From contig NZ_JAAZQQ010000007.1 in assembly GCF_012395815.1 (NCBI RefSeq), positions 124,001 through 188,000 of the forward strand: a DNA stretch of 64,000 nucleotides, in the 5' to 3' direction. Both the position numbers and the translations under genes were made by a program. The notes below the pieces were generated by a model that saw only the letters and a program-made list of their open reading frames with translations, had not been told where the DNA came from and searched no databases. The first letter of the stretch is position 1, and each line of letters opens with the position of its first letter. The DNA is from Roseicyclus persicicus. GTDB taxonomy: Bacteria; Pseudomonadota; Alphaproteobacteria; Rhodobacterales; Rhodobacteraceae. Below, piece after piece: positions 48,645 to 59,911 of the stretch.

Positions 48645-49832
48645 TCATCGCGTGACCATCAGGCGCTCAAGCCCATGGAAATGATAGATATTCGCGTAGG
48701 CGGGCCGGGCGGCGAGGCGCAGGTCGGGGCAGGTCTCGAACAGGATCGGCAGCGCGATCTGCAGCTCGAGTCGCGCGAGCGGCGCGCCGACGCAGAAATG
48801 CAGGCCCGCGCCGAAGGACAGGTTGGTGGGCCCGTCGGCGCGGGCGGGGTCGAAGCGCTCGGGGTCGGCCCAGGCGGTGGCGTCGCGGTTGGCGGAGGCG
48901 AGCAGCAGGCCGACCTGGTCGCCGCGGCGGAAGCTGTGGCCGAAGACCTCGGCGTCCTCTTAGGCGTGGCGGGTGAAGAGGTGCAGCGGCGGGTCGTGGC
49001 GGAGGATTTCCTCGACCAGCGGCGCGGGGTCGGGGCCAGGGCGGGCGCCGGTGTCGAGGCAGCGCGCCACGCCGTTGCCGAGGGTGTGGACGGTGGCCTC
49101 GTGGCCAGCGTTGAGGAGCAGGATGCAGGTGGTGATCAGCTCGTCGGCGGTGAGGCGGTTGCCGTCCTGCTCGGCGGCGATGAGGGCGGTGATGAGGTCG
49201 TCGCGCGGGTCGCTGCGGCGGCGGGCGACGTAGTCCGTCAGGAAGGCTACGAACTCCTCGGTCGCGGCCACGGCCGCGACCTCGTCGTCGCGGCTGCGGC
49301 GGGCCTGGTACATCTGGACCATGGCGTTGGACCAGCGCAGGAGGTCGGGGGCCATCGTCTCGGGCACGCCGAGGAGGCGGGCGATCACGATGACGGGGAT
49401 CGGGCGGCAGAAGGCGTCGAGCAGGTCGAAGGGCGCCCCGTCGGGGAAGCGGCCGACGAGGTCGCGGGCGAGCGCAGCGATTTCCGGGGCGAGGGCCTGG
49501 ATGCGGCGGCTGGTGAAGGCGCGGAGCACGAGGGAGCGCAGCCGCGTGTGGCGGGGCGGCTCCAGCTCCAGCATCGAGTGGGCCTCGACCGCGTAGAAGG
49601 GTTTCAGGTGCTCGGGGACGGGCGGCGGATCGACCGGCTCGCGGCCGAAGCGGCGGTCGCGCAGGAGCGCGTTGACCGCGGCGTGGGTGGTCGCCATCGG
49701 CAGGCCGTAGTCCTCCCACCAGACCAGCGGCCCGGCGGCGCGGGCGCGGGCGTAGAACGGGTAGGGGTCCTGCACGAACCCGGGGTCGGTGGGCGATTGG
49801 CGGAGCGTCTGCATCGGGGCGAGACATGCCAT
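48645..49832 (-). pseudogene. Cytochrome P450 interrupted by one in-frame TAA codon
   Basis: Codons 1-290 encode a typical P450 N-terminal part: ARHT-like PPRHTRLRSLV, an I-helix AGHEAT, and the ExxR motif EEILR. Frame then meets TAA at 48962-48960. The same frame resumes at once with EDAEVFGHSFRRGDQV and runs 104 codons to TGA 48647-48645, including the heme-binding FGAGLHFCVG with its cysteine. Read through, the protein would be about 395 residues, normal for a soluble bacterial P450. The truncated product lacks the heme ligand and cannot be active. No other lesion is seen, so the event is recent or a sequencing error. The start could be ATG 49832 or ATG 49814. Confidence 0.9.
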
Positions 49833-49863
49833 GGCGCCGCGCCCGGGGCCAGCGTCGGCGTGT

Positions 49864-49886
49864 GCGTATTTGGGGAAAGATGAAGG
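49864..49886 (+). repeat. 23-nt motif, copy 2
   Basis: Same as the motif at 9739-9761 apart from two adjacent changes (TC to GG). Here it lies between the P450 start and the TRAP permease stop and abuts a hairpin. Read on the minus strand the order is hairpin, then CTTCATCTTTCC, then AAATACGC. Confidence 0.5.
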
Positions 49887-49911
49887 GGGGCGGGTGTGCG
49901 GCCCGCCCCCC
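49885..49911 (-). terminator. Probable terminator of the TRAP transporter operon
   Basis: GGGGGGCGGG (49885-49894) pairs with CCCGCCCCCC (49902-49911) around a 7-nt loop. It lies 11 bp after the TRAP permease stop. On the minus strand the stem is followed by TTCATCTTTCC, T-rich but not a pure U-run, so it is a weaker call than a standard terminator. Confidence 0.55.
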
Positions 49912-49922
49912 GTCTGGTCGTG

Positions 49923-52226
49923 TCAGTCGGCGCCGCGCACCGGGATGGTGGCGTCGGGGCGGGGGTGGAACAGCTTCTGGACGAAGTAGATCGCCACCGC
50001 GAGGCCGAGGCCGACGAGGTCGGTCATCAGCCCGCCCTCGATCATGAACAGCGCCGCGGCGATGAGGGCCACCCGCAGGAACCACGCGACGCGCGCCCCC
50101 ATGAACCAGCCCTGCACGCCCGAGGACAGCAGGAACACCCCGAAGGCCGCCGTCACGCCGGCCCGCAGCACCTCGACCCAGCTGCCGTCCATCAGGAGCG
50201 CGCCGTTGTAGAAGAACATGAAGGGCACGATGAAGGCGGCCAGCCCGAACTTGAACGAGGTGACCGAGGTTTCCATCGCGTTCGCCCCCGAGATGCCGGC
50301 GGCCGCGTAGCTCGCCAGCGCCACGGGGGGCGTGATGGCCGAGAGGACGGCGAAGTAGAACACGAAGAAATGCGCGGTGAGCGTCGGGATGCCGAGCTGC
50401 ACGAGGCCCGGCGCGACGACCGAGGCCGCCACCGCGTAGGCGGCCGTGGTGGGCATGCCCATGCCGAGCAGGATCGCGATGCACATGGCGAAGAAGAGCG
50501 CGAGCAGCTGCGAGGTGTCGGCGATGTCGAGCAGCAGCGAGGAGAAGCGCGCGCCGACCCCGGTCAGCGAGATGACCCCCACGATGATGCCCGCGCAGGC
50601 GCAGACCGCGATGATCTGGATCGACATGACGCCCGCGATCTCGAAGGCGCGGACCAGCGCCCGGAGGCCCATGCGGTGCGGGGTCAGCCAGCTGACCACT
50701 GCGGCGGCGGCGGTGGCGAGCGTGCCCGCGCGGATCACAGAGTAGCCCATGAACAGCGCCGCGATCAGGATCACGATCGGCAGGAACAGGAACACGCGGC
50801 GCACCATGTCGCGGAACTTGGGCAGCTCGTCCTCGCGCATCCCGCGCATCCCGAGCTTGGCCGCCTCGAGGTCGACCATGAAGTAGACCGACACGAAGTA
50901 GAGCACCGCGGGGATGATCGCGGCGATGGCGATCTCGGTGTAGGGGATGCCGGTGATCTCGGCCATGATGAAGGCCCCGGCGCCCATGATCGGCGGCATG
51001 ATCTGGCCGCCCGTCGAGGCCGCGGCCTCGACCGCGCCCGAGGTGCGCTTGGAGTAGCCGACCTTCTTCATCAGCGGGATGGTGAGCGAGCCAGTGGCCA
51101 CCACGTTGCCGGCGGAGGTGCCGTTGATCATGCCCATGAGGCCCGAGGCGAAGATCGCCACCTTGGCCGGGCCGCCGCGGGCGCGGCCGGCGGCGGCGAA
51201 GGCAAAGTTGACGAAGTAGTCGCCCACCTTGGAGGCCTGCAGGAAGGCCGCGAAGATGATGAACAGGATGATGTAGGTCGAGCTGACCGCGGTGGTGGCG
51301 CCGAGGATGCCGGCATCGGTGTAGAGGAAGCCGAAGAAGCGCTGCCAGGTGTAGGGGGTCTGCACGGCGAGGATGCCGGGCAGCAGGTGCGCGGTGAAGG
51401 TGTAGGCGAGGAAGACGCCGGTGATGATGACGAGCGCCATGCCGGCGACGCGGCGGGTGAGTTCCAGGATCAGGGCCGAGCCCGCGGTGGCGGCGAAGGC
51501 CACGCCGACCGGCACGAAGGGCGTGCCAACCGAGTTGCGGGCGGCGGTGCCGTAGATCGGGATCAGGTAGGCCGCGACGACCACGGCGCAGAAGGCCAGC
51601 ACCATGTCCGAGATCGGGAAGCGGTCGCGCGGGCGGTCCTCGATCCAGCCCAGCACGATGGCGCCGAAGGTGGCGATCAGGAGCGGCACGCCGTACCACC
51701 AGACCTCGGTTGTATAGAGCTCGGTGCCCGGGAAGGCGGCCCAGGTCGTGAGCCCGCCCATCTGCGGCAGGGTGCCCGAGTTGATGTCGGCCATGAAGCC
51801 GAGCGCGGTGGCCAGCGCCAGCGCGGCGGGGATCAGCAGGGCCAGCGCGGCGTAGCCCACGAGTTTCGTGTCGCGGGCGGGCCTGTCGTCGCTGAAGAAG
51901 CGGGAGGAAAACAGCAGGAACCCGAGCGCCAGCGCGCCCGCGATGTGGACGATGCGGAAGGCCCAGGTTTCCATCGGCATCTCGGGCAGCAGCGGCAGCT
52001 CGATCCCGGTCGTGCGCGAGATCGACAGGCCGTTCAGGGCCGCGAGGTGGAAGAAGGCGTAGACCGCCGCAAAGGCGGCGATGGCCGTGGCGCGCCAGCC
52101 GACCGGCAGGCGGCGGTTCTTCTCGATCGGGTCCTCGTCGACGCCCTCGGCGAGGACGGGGCCCTCGGGCAGGACGTCCTCGGGCTCGTCCTCGGGGCGG
52201 CGTCCGGTGCTGGTCTGGTCGGTCAT
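49923..52226 (-). CDS. TRAP transporter fused permease (TAXI type, 4TM + 12TM)
   Basis: A 767-residue fused small/large membrane subunit. Its sequence shows a short N-terminal block of spans (IAAFAAVYAFFHLAAL...), then the large DctM-like domain (LGMRGM, INGTSAGNVVATGSLTIPLMKKVGYS, PPIMGAGAFIMAEITG, CACAGIIVGVISLTGVG, LLGMGMPTTAAY). The motif set is that of the TAXI TRAP family, which imports organic acids through a sodium gradient. The binding protein lies directly upstream on the same strand, separated by a hairpin. Substrate unknown. Confidence 0.95.
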   Translation of the reverse strand: MTDQTSTGRRPEDEPEDVLPEGPVLAEGVDEDPIEKNRRLPVGWRATAIAAFAAVYAFFHLAALNGLSISRTTGIELPLLPEMPMETWAFRIVHIAGALALGFLLFSSRFFSDDRPARDTKLVGYAALALLIPAALALATALGFMADINSGTLPQMGGLTTWAAFPGTELYTTEVWWYGVPLLIATFGAIVLGWIEDRPRDRFPISDMVLAFCAVVVAAYLIPIYGTAARNSVGTPFVPVGVAFAATAGSALILELTRRVAGMALVIITGVFLAYTFTAHLLPGILAVQTPYTWQRFFGFLYTDAGILGATTAVSSTYIILFIIFAAFLQASKVGDYFVNFAFAAAGRARGGPAKVAIFASGLMGMINGTSAGNVVATGSLTIPLMKKVGYSKRTSGAVEAAASTGGQIMPPIMGAGAFIMAEITGIPYTEIAIAAIIPAVLYFVSVYFMVDLEAAKLGMRGMREDELPKFRDMVRRVFLFLPIVILIAALFMGYSVIRAGTLATAAAAVVSWLTPHRMGLRALVRAFEIAGVMSIQIIAVCACAGIIVGVISLTGVGARFSSLLLDIADTSQLLALFFAMCIAILLGMGMPTTAAYAVAASVVAPGLVQLGIPTLTAHFFVFYFAVLSAITPPVALASYAAAGISGANAMETSVTSFKFGLAAFIVPFMFFYNGALLMDGSWVEVLRAGVTAAFGVFLLSSGVQGWFMGARVAWFLRVALIAAALFMIEGGLMTDLVGLGLAVAIYFVQKLFHPRPDATIPVRGAD

Positions 52227-52341
52227 GGTGCTGTCCCTCTCGGCCGCGCGCGGGCGGGGTGTCGCGCCGCGGGCCTGTGCCCCGGTCTGGTGGCCCGGCG
52301 CACGGGGCCGGGCGCGGGGCTTTTGTCTTGTCTGTGGGGGT

Positions 52342-52369
52342 GCCCGCGCCGGCCGGGGCCGGCGCGGGC
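52342..52369 (-). other. Strong hairpin between TAXI receptor and permease genes
   Basis: GC-rich inverted repeat: 52342-52354 pairs with 52357-52369 (13 bp, effectively 12 with a 4-nt loop). It is 21 bp after the receptor stop on the minus strand and is followed by no U-run. Such intercistronic stems often let an abundant binding-protein mRNA be made in excess over its permease. Confidence 0.6.
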
Positions 52370-52390
52370 GACCCGCGCGTCAGGCGCGGA

Positions 52391-53383
52391 TCAGTTGCCG
52401 TAGATGGTGGCGGGGTCGATGGTCGCGCCGGCGTTCTCGATGAACCAGCGGGCCGCACCGGGGTGCCACATCAGCGAGGTGTTCTTGTCCCAGTTCTCGG
52501 GCAGGGTCTCGCGGGCCGAGGAGTGGATGCCGACCATGCGCTCGTTGTCCGACATCACCACGTCGGTGACGGCGTAGACGAAGCTCTCGGGCAGGTCGCA
52601 GTTGGCGATGGCGAAGTTCCACATCGCCACCGAACGCGCCGGCGCCTCGAGGGTGGTGTAGGTCGAGGGCGCGATCTCGAAGGCCGAGACCGGGAACGCC
52701 TCGAGGATGGCGGCCTGCTCTTCCTCGGTGAACTCGATGATGTTGATGTCGGTCTGCACCTCGAGCTGCGACACCGCCGGGATCGGCACGCCGGCCGCGA
52801 AGGCGATCACGTCCAGCAGGCCGTCCTGAAGCTGGCCGCCGAGGTCGTCCCAGCCGCCGTTGCGGCGGTCGTACTCGATGCCGAGCGCGGTGAGCATGGC
52901 CGGGAAGTAGGTGTCCGAGGTCGAGCCCGCCGGGCCGAAGCCGATGCGCGCGCCGGCCGGGATGTCGGAGATCGAGGTGATGCCCGAGGAGGCCAGCGTC
53001 GTGATCGAGAACGGCGTCTGGTACATCGGGAACATCGCGCAGGCGCCGGTCATCTGCAGGCCGGGGGCGATCGGGTTGGTGCCGGCATAGGATTCGGCCG
53101 CCGGACCCATGGTGGTCAGGCCGAACTGGGCCTCGCCGGTGTGCACCAGCGCCATGTTCTGCATCGGGCCGCCGGTGACTTCGGCGCCGCCCGAGATGCC
53201 GAGCTCGTCGGCGACGAGGTTCGCCCAGCCCGAGCCGTAGACGAAGAAGGTGCCGCCCTGCGACGCGGTGCCGACGGTGAAGCTCTCGGGCCAGCCGGTG
53301 CGGTCGACGTGGGCGTCGGCGAAGGCGGCGGTGGCGGTCAGCGCCGTGGTGGCCGCAAGCGCGGCGATGCGGGTGAAGGTCAT
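52391..53383 (-). CDS. TAXI family TRAP solute-binding receptor
   Basis: A 330-residue periplasmic receptor. A signal peptide (IAALAATTALTATAAFADA) is followed by TASQGGTFFVYGSGWANL, the typical first strand of TAXI (TRAP-associated extracytoplasmic immunogenic) proteins. The mature part has conserved GPAGSTSDTYFPAML and EFTEEE. AAGGGAGA precedes ATG 53383; the frame is open upstream but lacks a better start. It delivers substrate to the fused permease. The ligand cannot be inferred from sequence. Confidence 0.95.
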   Translation of the reverse strand: MTFTRIAALAATTALTATAAFADAHVDRTGWPESFTVGTASQGGTFFVYGSGWANLVADELGISGGAEVTGGPMQNMALVHTGEAQFGLTTMGPAAESYAGTNPIAPGLQMTGACAMFPMYQTPFSITTLASSGITSISDIPAGARIGFGPAGSTSDTYFPAMLTALGIEYDRRNGGWDDLGGQLQDGLLDVIAFAAGVPIPAVSQLEVQTDINIIEFTEEEQAAILEAFPVSAFEIAPSTYTTLEAPARSVAMWNFAIANCDLPESFVYAVTDVVMSDNERMVGIHSSARETLPENWDKNTSLMWHPGAARWFIENAGATIDPATIYGN

Positions 53384-53465
53384 GTCAGTCTCCCTTGTGG
53401 ACATGAGAAGCGCCCGGCTCCCCCCGGGCCGCTTGGTCGCGCTGTCTGGGGCGCGCCACGACGTC

Positions 53466-53510
53466 ATGCAAGCCCTGCATGGCCGGATTGCGCAAGAGGA
53501 AACGCGTTTC
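53466..53510. promoter_or_regulatory. Three palindromes upstream of the TAXI receptor gene
   Basis: ATGCA-N5-TGCAT (53466-53480), TTGCGCAA (53488-53495) and GAAACGCGTTTC (53499-53510) lie in the 202-bp gap between dctD-like and receptor genes. Two-component regulators of the DctD type bind such dyads. I found no sigma-54 -24/-12 element (GG-N10-GC with TGGCAC/TTGC) in the gap, so the promoter type is open. Confidence 0.4.
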
Positions 53511-53585
53511 GCCGGGCAATGGGTCGATGCCTGCCCAAAGCGGGCCGGGGCATGTCCCGATTCCGACACATCGCGCGGGCGGTGC

Positions 53586-54931
<1,346 letters not shown>

Positions 54932-54935
<4 letters not shown>

Positions 54936-56821
54936 TCGGCGGCCATCTCGGCGGGCGGGTCGGCGAGGTCAAGCTCCACCGTGAACACCGCGCCGCCCTC
55001 GGGCCGGTTCGCGGCGGTCAGGCGGCCGTTGAAATCGCGCACGATGTTGTAGGAGATCGACAGCCCCAGCCCCAGCCCCTGCCCGGGCGCCTTGGTGGTG
55101 AAGAACGGGTCGAAGGCCTGCGCCAGCGCGTCCTCGCTCAGCCCCGGGCCGCGGTCGCGCACCTCGAGGAGGCAGCGGCGGCCCTCGACGGCCAGCGCCA
55201 GCGCGATCTCGGGCGGCTCGCGCCCCTCCATCGCGTCGAGCGCGTTGCCGATCAGGTTGACGATCACCTGCTGCAGCCGCACGCGGCCCCCCGTCACCCA
55301 GACCTCGGCCGCGGGCGCGGCGTAGTCAAGCCGGGCGCCCGCCTTGTCCAGCCGCGGGCGCATCAGCTCCAGCGCGTCCTCGATCACGGCGCGCATCGGC
55401 ACCGGGCCGGTCTTGTCCTGCGGCCGGCGGGCGAAGTTGCGCAGGTGCTTGGAGATCGAGGCCATGCGGTCGGCCATGGTCGAGATCAGGCGGATGTTCT
55501 CGCGCGCCTCGCCCTCGCGGCCGCGGTCGAGGAAGGTGGCGGCGTTCTCGGCATAGGCCTTCACGGCGGCCAGCGGCTGGTTGAACTCGTGGCTCAGCGC
55601 CGCCGACATCTGCCCCAGCGCGGCCAGCTTGCCGGCCTGCACCAGCTCGGCCTGGGTCTTGCGCAGCTGCGCCTCGGCGCGGGCGCGCACCTCGACCTCC
55701 TGCCGCAGCTGCGCGTTGGCGGCGTCGAGGTCGCGGGTGCGTTCGCGCACGCGGGCCTCGAGCCGGGCCTGCTCGCCCGCCTGTGCCGCCAGCCGCTCCT
55801 CCAGCCGGATCCGGCGCTGCCAGATCACCGCGGCGATGAGCAGCACGAACAGCGCCGCCAGCCCCGCGACGGCCATCACGGTCAGCGCCTGCACCGTGGC
55901 CGGCGCGGTGGGCGACAGGATCGACACCCGCCAGCCCGCGGCGGCGACGAGGCCGGTCTGCATCAGGTAGCTTTCGCGCCCCGCCGCCCCGTCGATGGTG
56001 ACGATCTCGTAGCCCGACGACCCCAGCGCCGCGCGCCGGGCGGGCAGGGGGGTGAGCCGGCCGATCGGGTATTGCCGGGTGGCGGCGATGGTTTCGAGCC
56101 CGGCCTCGGGCACCGGGCCGAGGGTGCGGAAATGCCAGTCGGCGCGGTCGGACAGGAAGATCACGTTCGACATGTCCTGCACGATGATGGTCGAGCCGCT
56201 GTCGGCCCAGGTCGCCTCGAAGGCGTCCAGCGTGATCTTGACCGCGACCACGCCGGTGATCTCGGTGCCGTCGATGACGGGGGCGGCGAAGAAATAGCCG
56301 CGCTCGCCCGAGGTGGTGCCGAGCGCGTGGAACCGCCCCAGCCCGCCCGCCAGCGCCTCGGTGAAATAGGGCCGGTACGCGAAACGCTGCCCGACGAAGC
56401 TGCGGTCGGTGCGGTAGGACGAGGCGGCGATGGTCAGCCCCTCGGCATCCATCAGGTAGACGTCCGACAGGTCGAGCGACAGGGCGGTCTGGCGCAGCTG
56501 CTCGTTCACGAAGGGCAGGAGGCCCGAGTTGCCGGGCTCGCGCAGGAGCCGCGCGAGGATCGGCCGTTCGGCCAGCAGCACGGGCAGCGCCTCGGTCCGG
56601 CTCAGCGCGCCGCGCATGACCTGCGTGGCCAGCTCCAGCGTCGCCCGGTCGCGGTCGCCCATGGCGATCAGGAAGGCGCGCTCGACCCGCGGAAAGGCGA
56701 GCGCCATCACAAGCGCCAACCCCGCCAGCGCCACCGCCAGCGCAGGCAGGGGCCGCCGCCGGCGCGGTCGGGCGCGGGGCGGGGCGGGCGGTCGGGCGGT
56801 GGCGGTCGCGGCGTCGGCCAT
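54932..56821 (-). CDS. dctB: DctB-type sensor histidine kinase
   Basis: A 629-residue kinase with two membrane spans enclosing a periplasmic double-CACHE sensor domain of about 240 residues (DVYLMDAEGLTIAASSYR, FGFRPYF-like RFAYRPYFTEAL, GYFFAAPVIDG). After TM2 come a coiled coil, the H-box ALSHEFNQPLAAVKAYAENA, and the ATPase domain (NLIGNALDAM, DRGPGL, GLGLGLSISYNI). dCACHE sensors in DctB bind C4-dicarboxylates; here the ligand may be the TAXI substrate. First gene of dctB-dctD. Confidence 0.9.
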
Positions 56822-56990
56822 GCGGGGCCGAGTATGCGCGGGCCGCGCGGCCCTGACCAGAGGCCGGATGGCGCCCCCCGCCCGCGCCCCGGGCCCGCCA
56901 TTTCGCTGGCCAGCCGCCCCGCGCTGCGGCTAGTCTCGGGCGCGAGACGGGGCCGGTCCGCGGCCCCCGCCCGAGACCTGGAGGATTCCC

Positions 56991-58259
56991 ATGGCCGCCC
57001 ACCGCCGCACCCTTCCCGCCGCGCTCGTCGCGCTTGCCGCCCTCGCCGGCCCCGCCGCAGCGCAGGGCGTGTCCTGCGGGGGCGTGGGCGACGGCGCGCC
57101 CTGGCTGGGTGGGGCCCGCGAGGGCTCGGACCTGGCCACGGTCGCGGCGCCGCTGGGGCTGTCGAACCTGGCGGTGGCGCCCGGCACGCGGGCCGCGGCG
57201 GTCTTTACCCTCGGCCGGCCGATGGCCGTGCGGTTGGAGGCGGCGCCGGTCGATGCCTTCGGCGACACCATCGTCGAGCTGTTCGACGGCAACGGCCGCC
57301 TCGTGGTGCTGGATGACGATTCGGGCGGCGGGCTCGCCAGCCGCGCCGAGGTGGAGCTGCCCGCGGGCGACTACTGCGTCGCGGTGACGGGCTATGCCGG
57401 CCTCGGCGTGACCGCGAACCTGCAGGTCAGCCGCCTCGAGATGGCGGCCCTGACCCCGGGCCTTGCCGGCGGGTTCTCGGGCACCGAGGGGATGCCGCTG
57501 TTCGTGGGCGTGCAGCCCTGCCTGCCCGGCACCCCCGCGACCCCGCTGGGGCAGGGCCCCGTCGACGCGCAGCTGATGCAGGGCCTGCGCGCCACCAACA
57601 CCATCCTCGGCGCGCCCTACTACCGCTTCACGCTGGCCAGCCCGCAGGCGCTGACGATCCGCGCCGACAACCCCGCGGCCGACCCCTACATCTACCTGTT
57701 CGACGGGCAGGGCGTGCTGCTGGCCGAGAACGACGACTACGAGAGCCTGAACAGCCGCATCGACATGACTCGGCCGCTGCCGGCGGGCGACTACTGCATC
57801 GCCATGCGGTCGCTGTCGGACCCGAACCTGCCGGTGACGGTGACGGTCACGGGCTTCGACGCGCGGGCCGCCGCGGCCGAGCAGTACGCGTCGGGCGAGG
57901 CCGCGCCGCCGCTCGACGGGTCCTGGCCGGTGACCGACCTTGGGCGCCTGCCGCCGATGCTCAGCCGCGACTGGCGGGTGCCGGGCGGGCAGGCGCAGTG
58001 GTTCGTGATGGAGGTGCCGACGCCGGGCCTGCTGCTGGTCACCGCCGACGAGATCAACGACAGCGACCCGGTCGTCACCTTCTTCGACGCCGCGGGGCGG
58101 ATGCTGGGGATGAACGACGATTCGAACGGCACGCTGAACTCGCAGCTGGCCGTGCCGGTGCGGCCCGGGCGCTACCTGCTGGCGGTGCGGCAGTACGCGC
58201 CGTCCTACCAGGGCATGATCCGCATCGGGGTGACGCGCTACGTGCCCGCCACCCAGTAG
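56991..58259 (+). CDS. Secreted protein with three PPC-like domains
   Basis: A 422-residue protein with a signal peptide (LVALAALAGPAAAQG). It contains three related beta-sandwich units with PPC (bacterial pre-peptidase C-terminal) character, each with L/F-F-D-x-x-G followed by an acidic loop: VVLDDDSGG, LLAENDDYESLN and LGMNDDSNGTLN. Acidic loops of this kind may bind calcium. Each unit ends with A/P-G-x-Y-C/L. There is no protease domain. CTGGAGGA supports ATG 56991. It diverges from dctB. Role unknown. Confidence 0.8.
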   Translation: MAAHRRTLPAALVALAALAGPAAAQGVSCGGVGDGAPWLGGAREGSDLATVAAPLGLSNLAVAPGTRAAAVFTLGRPMAVRLEAAPVDAFGDTIVELFDGNGRLVVLDDDSGGGLASRAEVELPAGDYCVAVTGYAGLGVTANLQVSRLEMAALTPGLAGGFSGTEGMPLFVGVQPCLPGTPATPLGQGPVDAQLMQGLRATNTILGAPYYRFTLASPQALTIRADNPAADPYIYLFDGQGVLLAENDDYESLNSRIDMTRPLPAGDYCIAMRSLSDPNLPVTVTVTGFDARAAAAEQYASGEAAPPLDGSWPVTDLGRLPPMLSRDWRVPGGQAQWFVMEVPTPGLLLVTADEINDSDPVVTFFDAAGRMLGMNDDSNGTLNSQLAVPVRPGRYLLAVRQYAPSYQGMIRIGVTRYVPATQ

Positions 58260-58265
58260 CCGGCC

Positions 58266-59012
<747 letters not shown>

Positions 59013-59140
59013 CGGCGGGCTCCTCGATGGGTCAGGGTCGGGGGCGAAGGTGGGCCGGGCGGCGGGCGGAGGTCAAGGGCGGGGCGCCTGTGCGCCGACG
59101 CACGCTGCGGGCAGGCCGCGCCGGCCCCGTGCGGCGCCCG

Positions 59141-59467
59141 TCACAGATGCGCCAGCGCCCGCCGCGCCCAGTCGCAGGCGAGGTCGGGGTCGTCGAGCGC
59201 GGCGTCGGGCAGGGTCCAGTAACCCATGCGCGTGGGCGCCGCCCGGCCCTTGTGCCGGTAGGACCACTGGGTGCAGCCCGCGGCCGCCATCTCGGCGGCA
59301 AAGTCGCCCTCGGCCTTCAGGAACAGGCCGCCGTCGGCCATCATGATCGCGAAGATCTGGCCCTGGTGGTAGAGGCACAGGCCCCCCATCATCCGGCGCG
59401 TGGTGATCGGCCCGAGCCCCGCGAACAGGTCGCGGGCGGTCTCGACGGCCTCGGTGGAAACGCTCAC
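59141..59467 (-). CDS. TfoX N-terminal domain protein
   Basis: A 108-residue protein with the TfoX_N layout: FAGLGPITTRRMMGGLCLYHQGQIFAIM followed by LFLKA and a C-terminal PLxxALDDPDLACDWARRAL helix. TfoX_N proteins are linked to competence regulation in gamma-proteobacteria, but in Rhodobacterales the role is unknown. It overlaps the A-type carrier gene by 4 nt (59464-59467), so it is translated with it. Confidence 0.88.
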   Translation of the reverse strand: MSVSTEAVETARDLFAGLGPITTRRMMGGLCLYHQGQIFAIMMADGGLFLKAEGDFAAEMAAAGCTQWSYRHKGRAAPTRMGYWTLPDAALDDPDLACDWARRALAHL

Positions 59468-59850
59468 CGCCCCGAGGCGGCGCGGGTCGCTTCCAGCTCC
59501 TCGACATCCTTGAACTTGATCGACTCGCCGCAGCCGCAGGCATCCGCCACGTTGGGGTTGCGGAACTTGAAGCCCGATTCCAGCAGGCTGGTCTCGTAGT
59601 CGATCACGGTGCCGAACAGGAACATCTGCGCCATCGGGGCGATCATCACGCGGGCGCCGTCCTGTTCCACGATCTCGTCGTGGGGGTCGATGTCGGCCAC
59701 GTAGTCCATGGTGTATTCCATGCCCGCGCAGCCGCCCTTCTTGACGCCGATGCGCAGGCCCTGGCTGCCGTCCCGCGCCATCAGGCGCGCGATCTGCGCC
59801 GCCGCGGCGGGGGTGATGGAAACGGCCTGCTTGCCGGGAATGCCGAACAT
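59464..59850 (-). CDS. A-type iron-sulfur carrier (HesB/IscA family)
   Basis: A 128-residue A-type Fe-S carrier. The three conserved Cys are at KKGGCAGMEY and in the C-terminal CGCGES, enough to hold a cluster for delivery to target proteins. Length and the ACGCGESIKF ending suit ErpA/IscA/SufA. It forms a group with the SufT-like and DUF3307 genes upstream on the same strand and the TfoX gene downstream. No other isc/suf genes are in the window. The exact subtype cannot be fixed. Confidence 0.9.
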   Translation of the reverse strand: MFGIPGKQAVSITPAAAAQIARLMARDGSQGLRIGVKKGGCAGMEYTMDYVADIDPHDEIVEQDGARVMIAPMAQMFLFGTVIDYETSLLESGFKFRNPNVADACGCGESIKFKDVEELEATRAASGR

Positions 59851-59911
59851 CGGGGATGCGTCCTTCGGGCTGTGCTCCTGAGTGCCAATGTAGGCCCGTC
59901 CGGCCTCCGGC

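Noticed and set aside
48645-49832. Recoding of the P450 stop (selenocysteine or pyrrolysine)
   Set aside because: The codon is TAA, which is not used for either amino acid, and no special downstream element is visible.
53384-53585. A sigma-54 promoter before the TAXI receptor gene
   Set aside because: Several GG and GC pairs were tried on the minus strand, but spacing was 11-13 instead of 10 bases.
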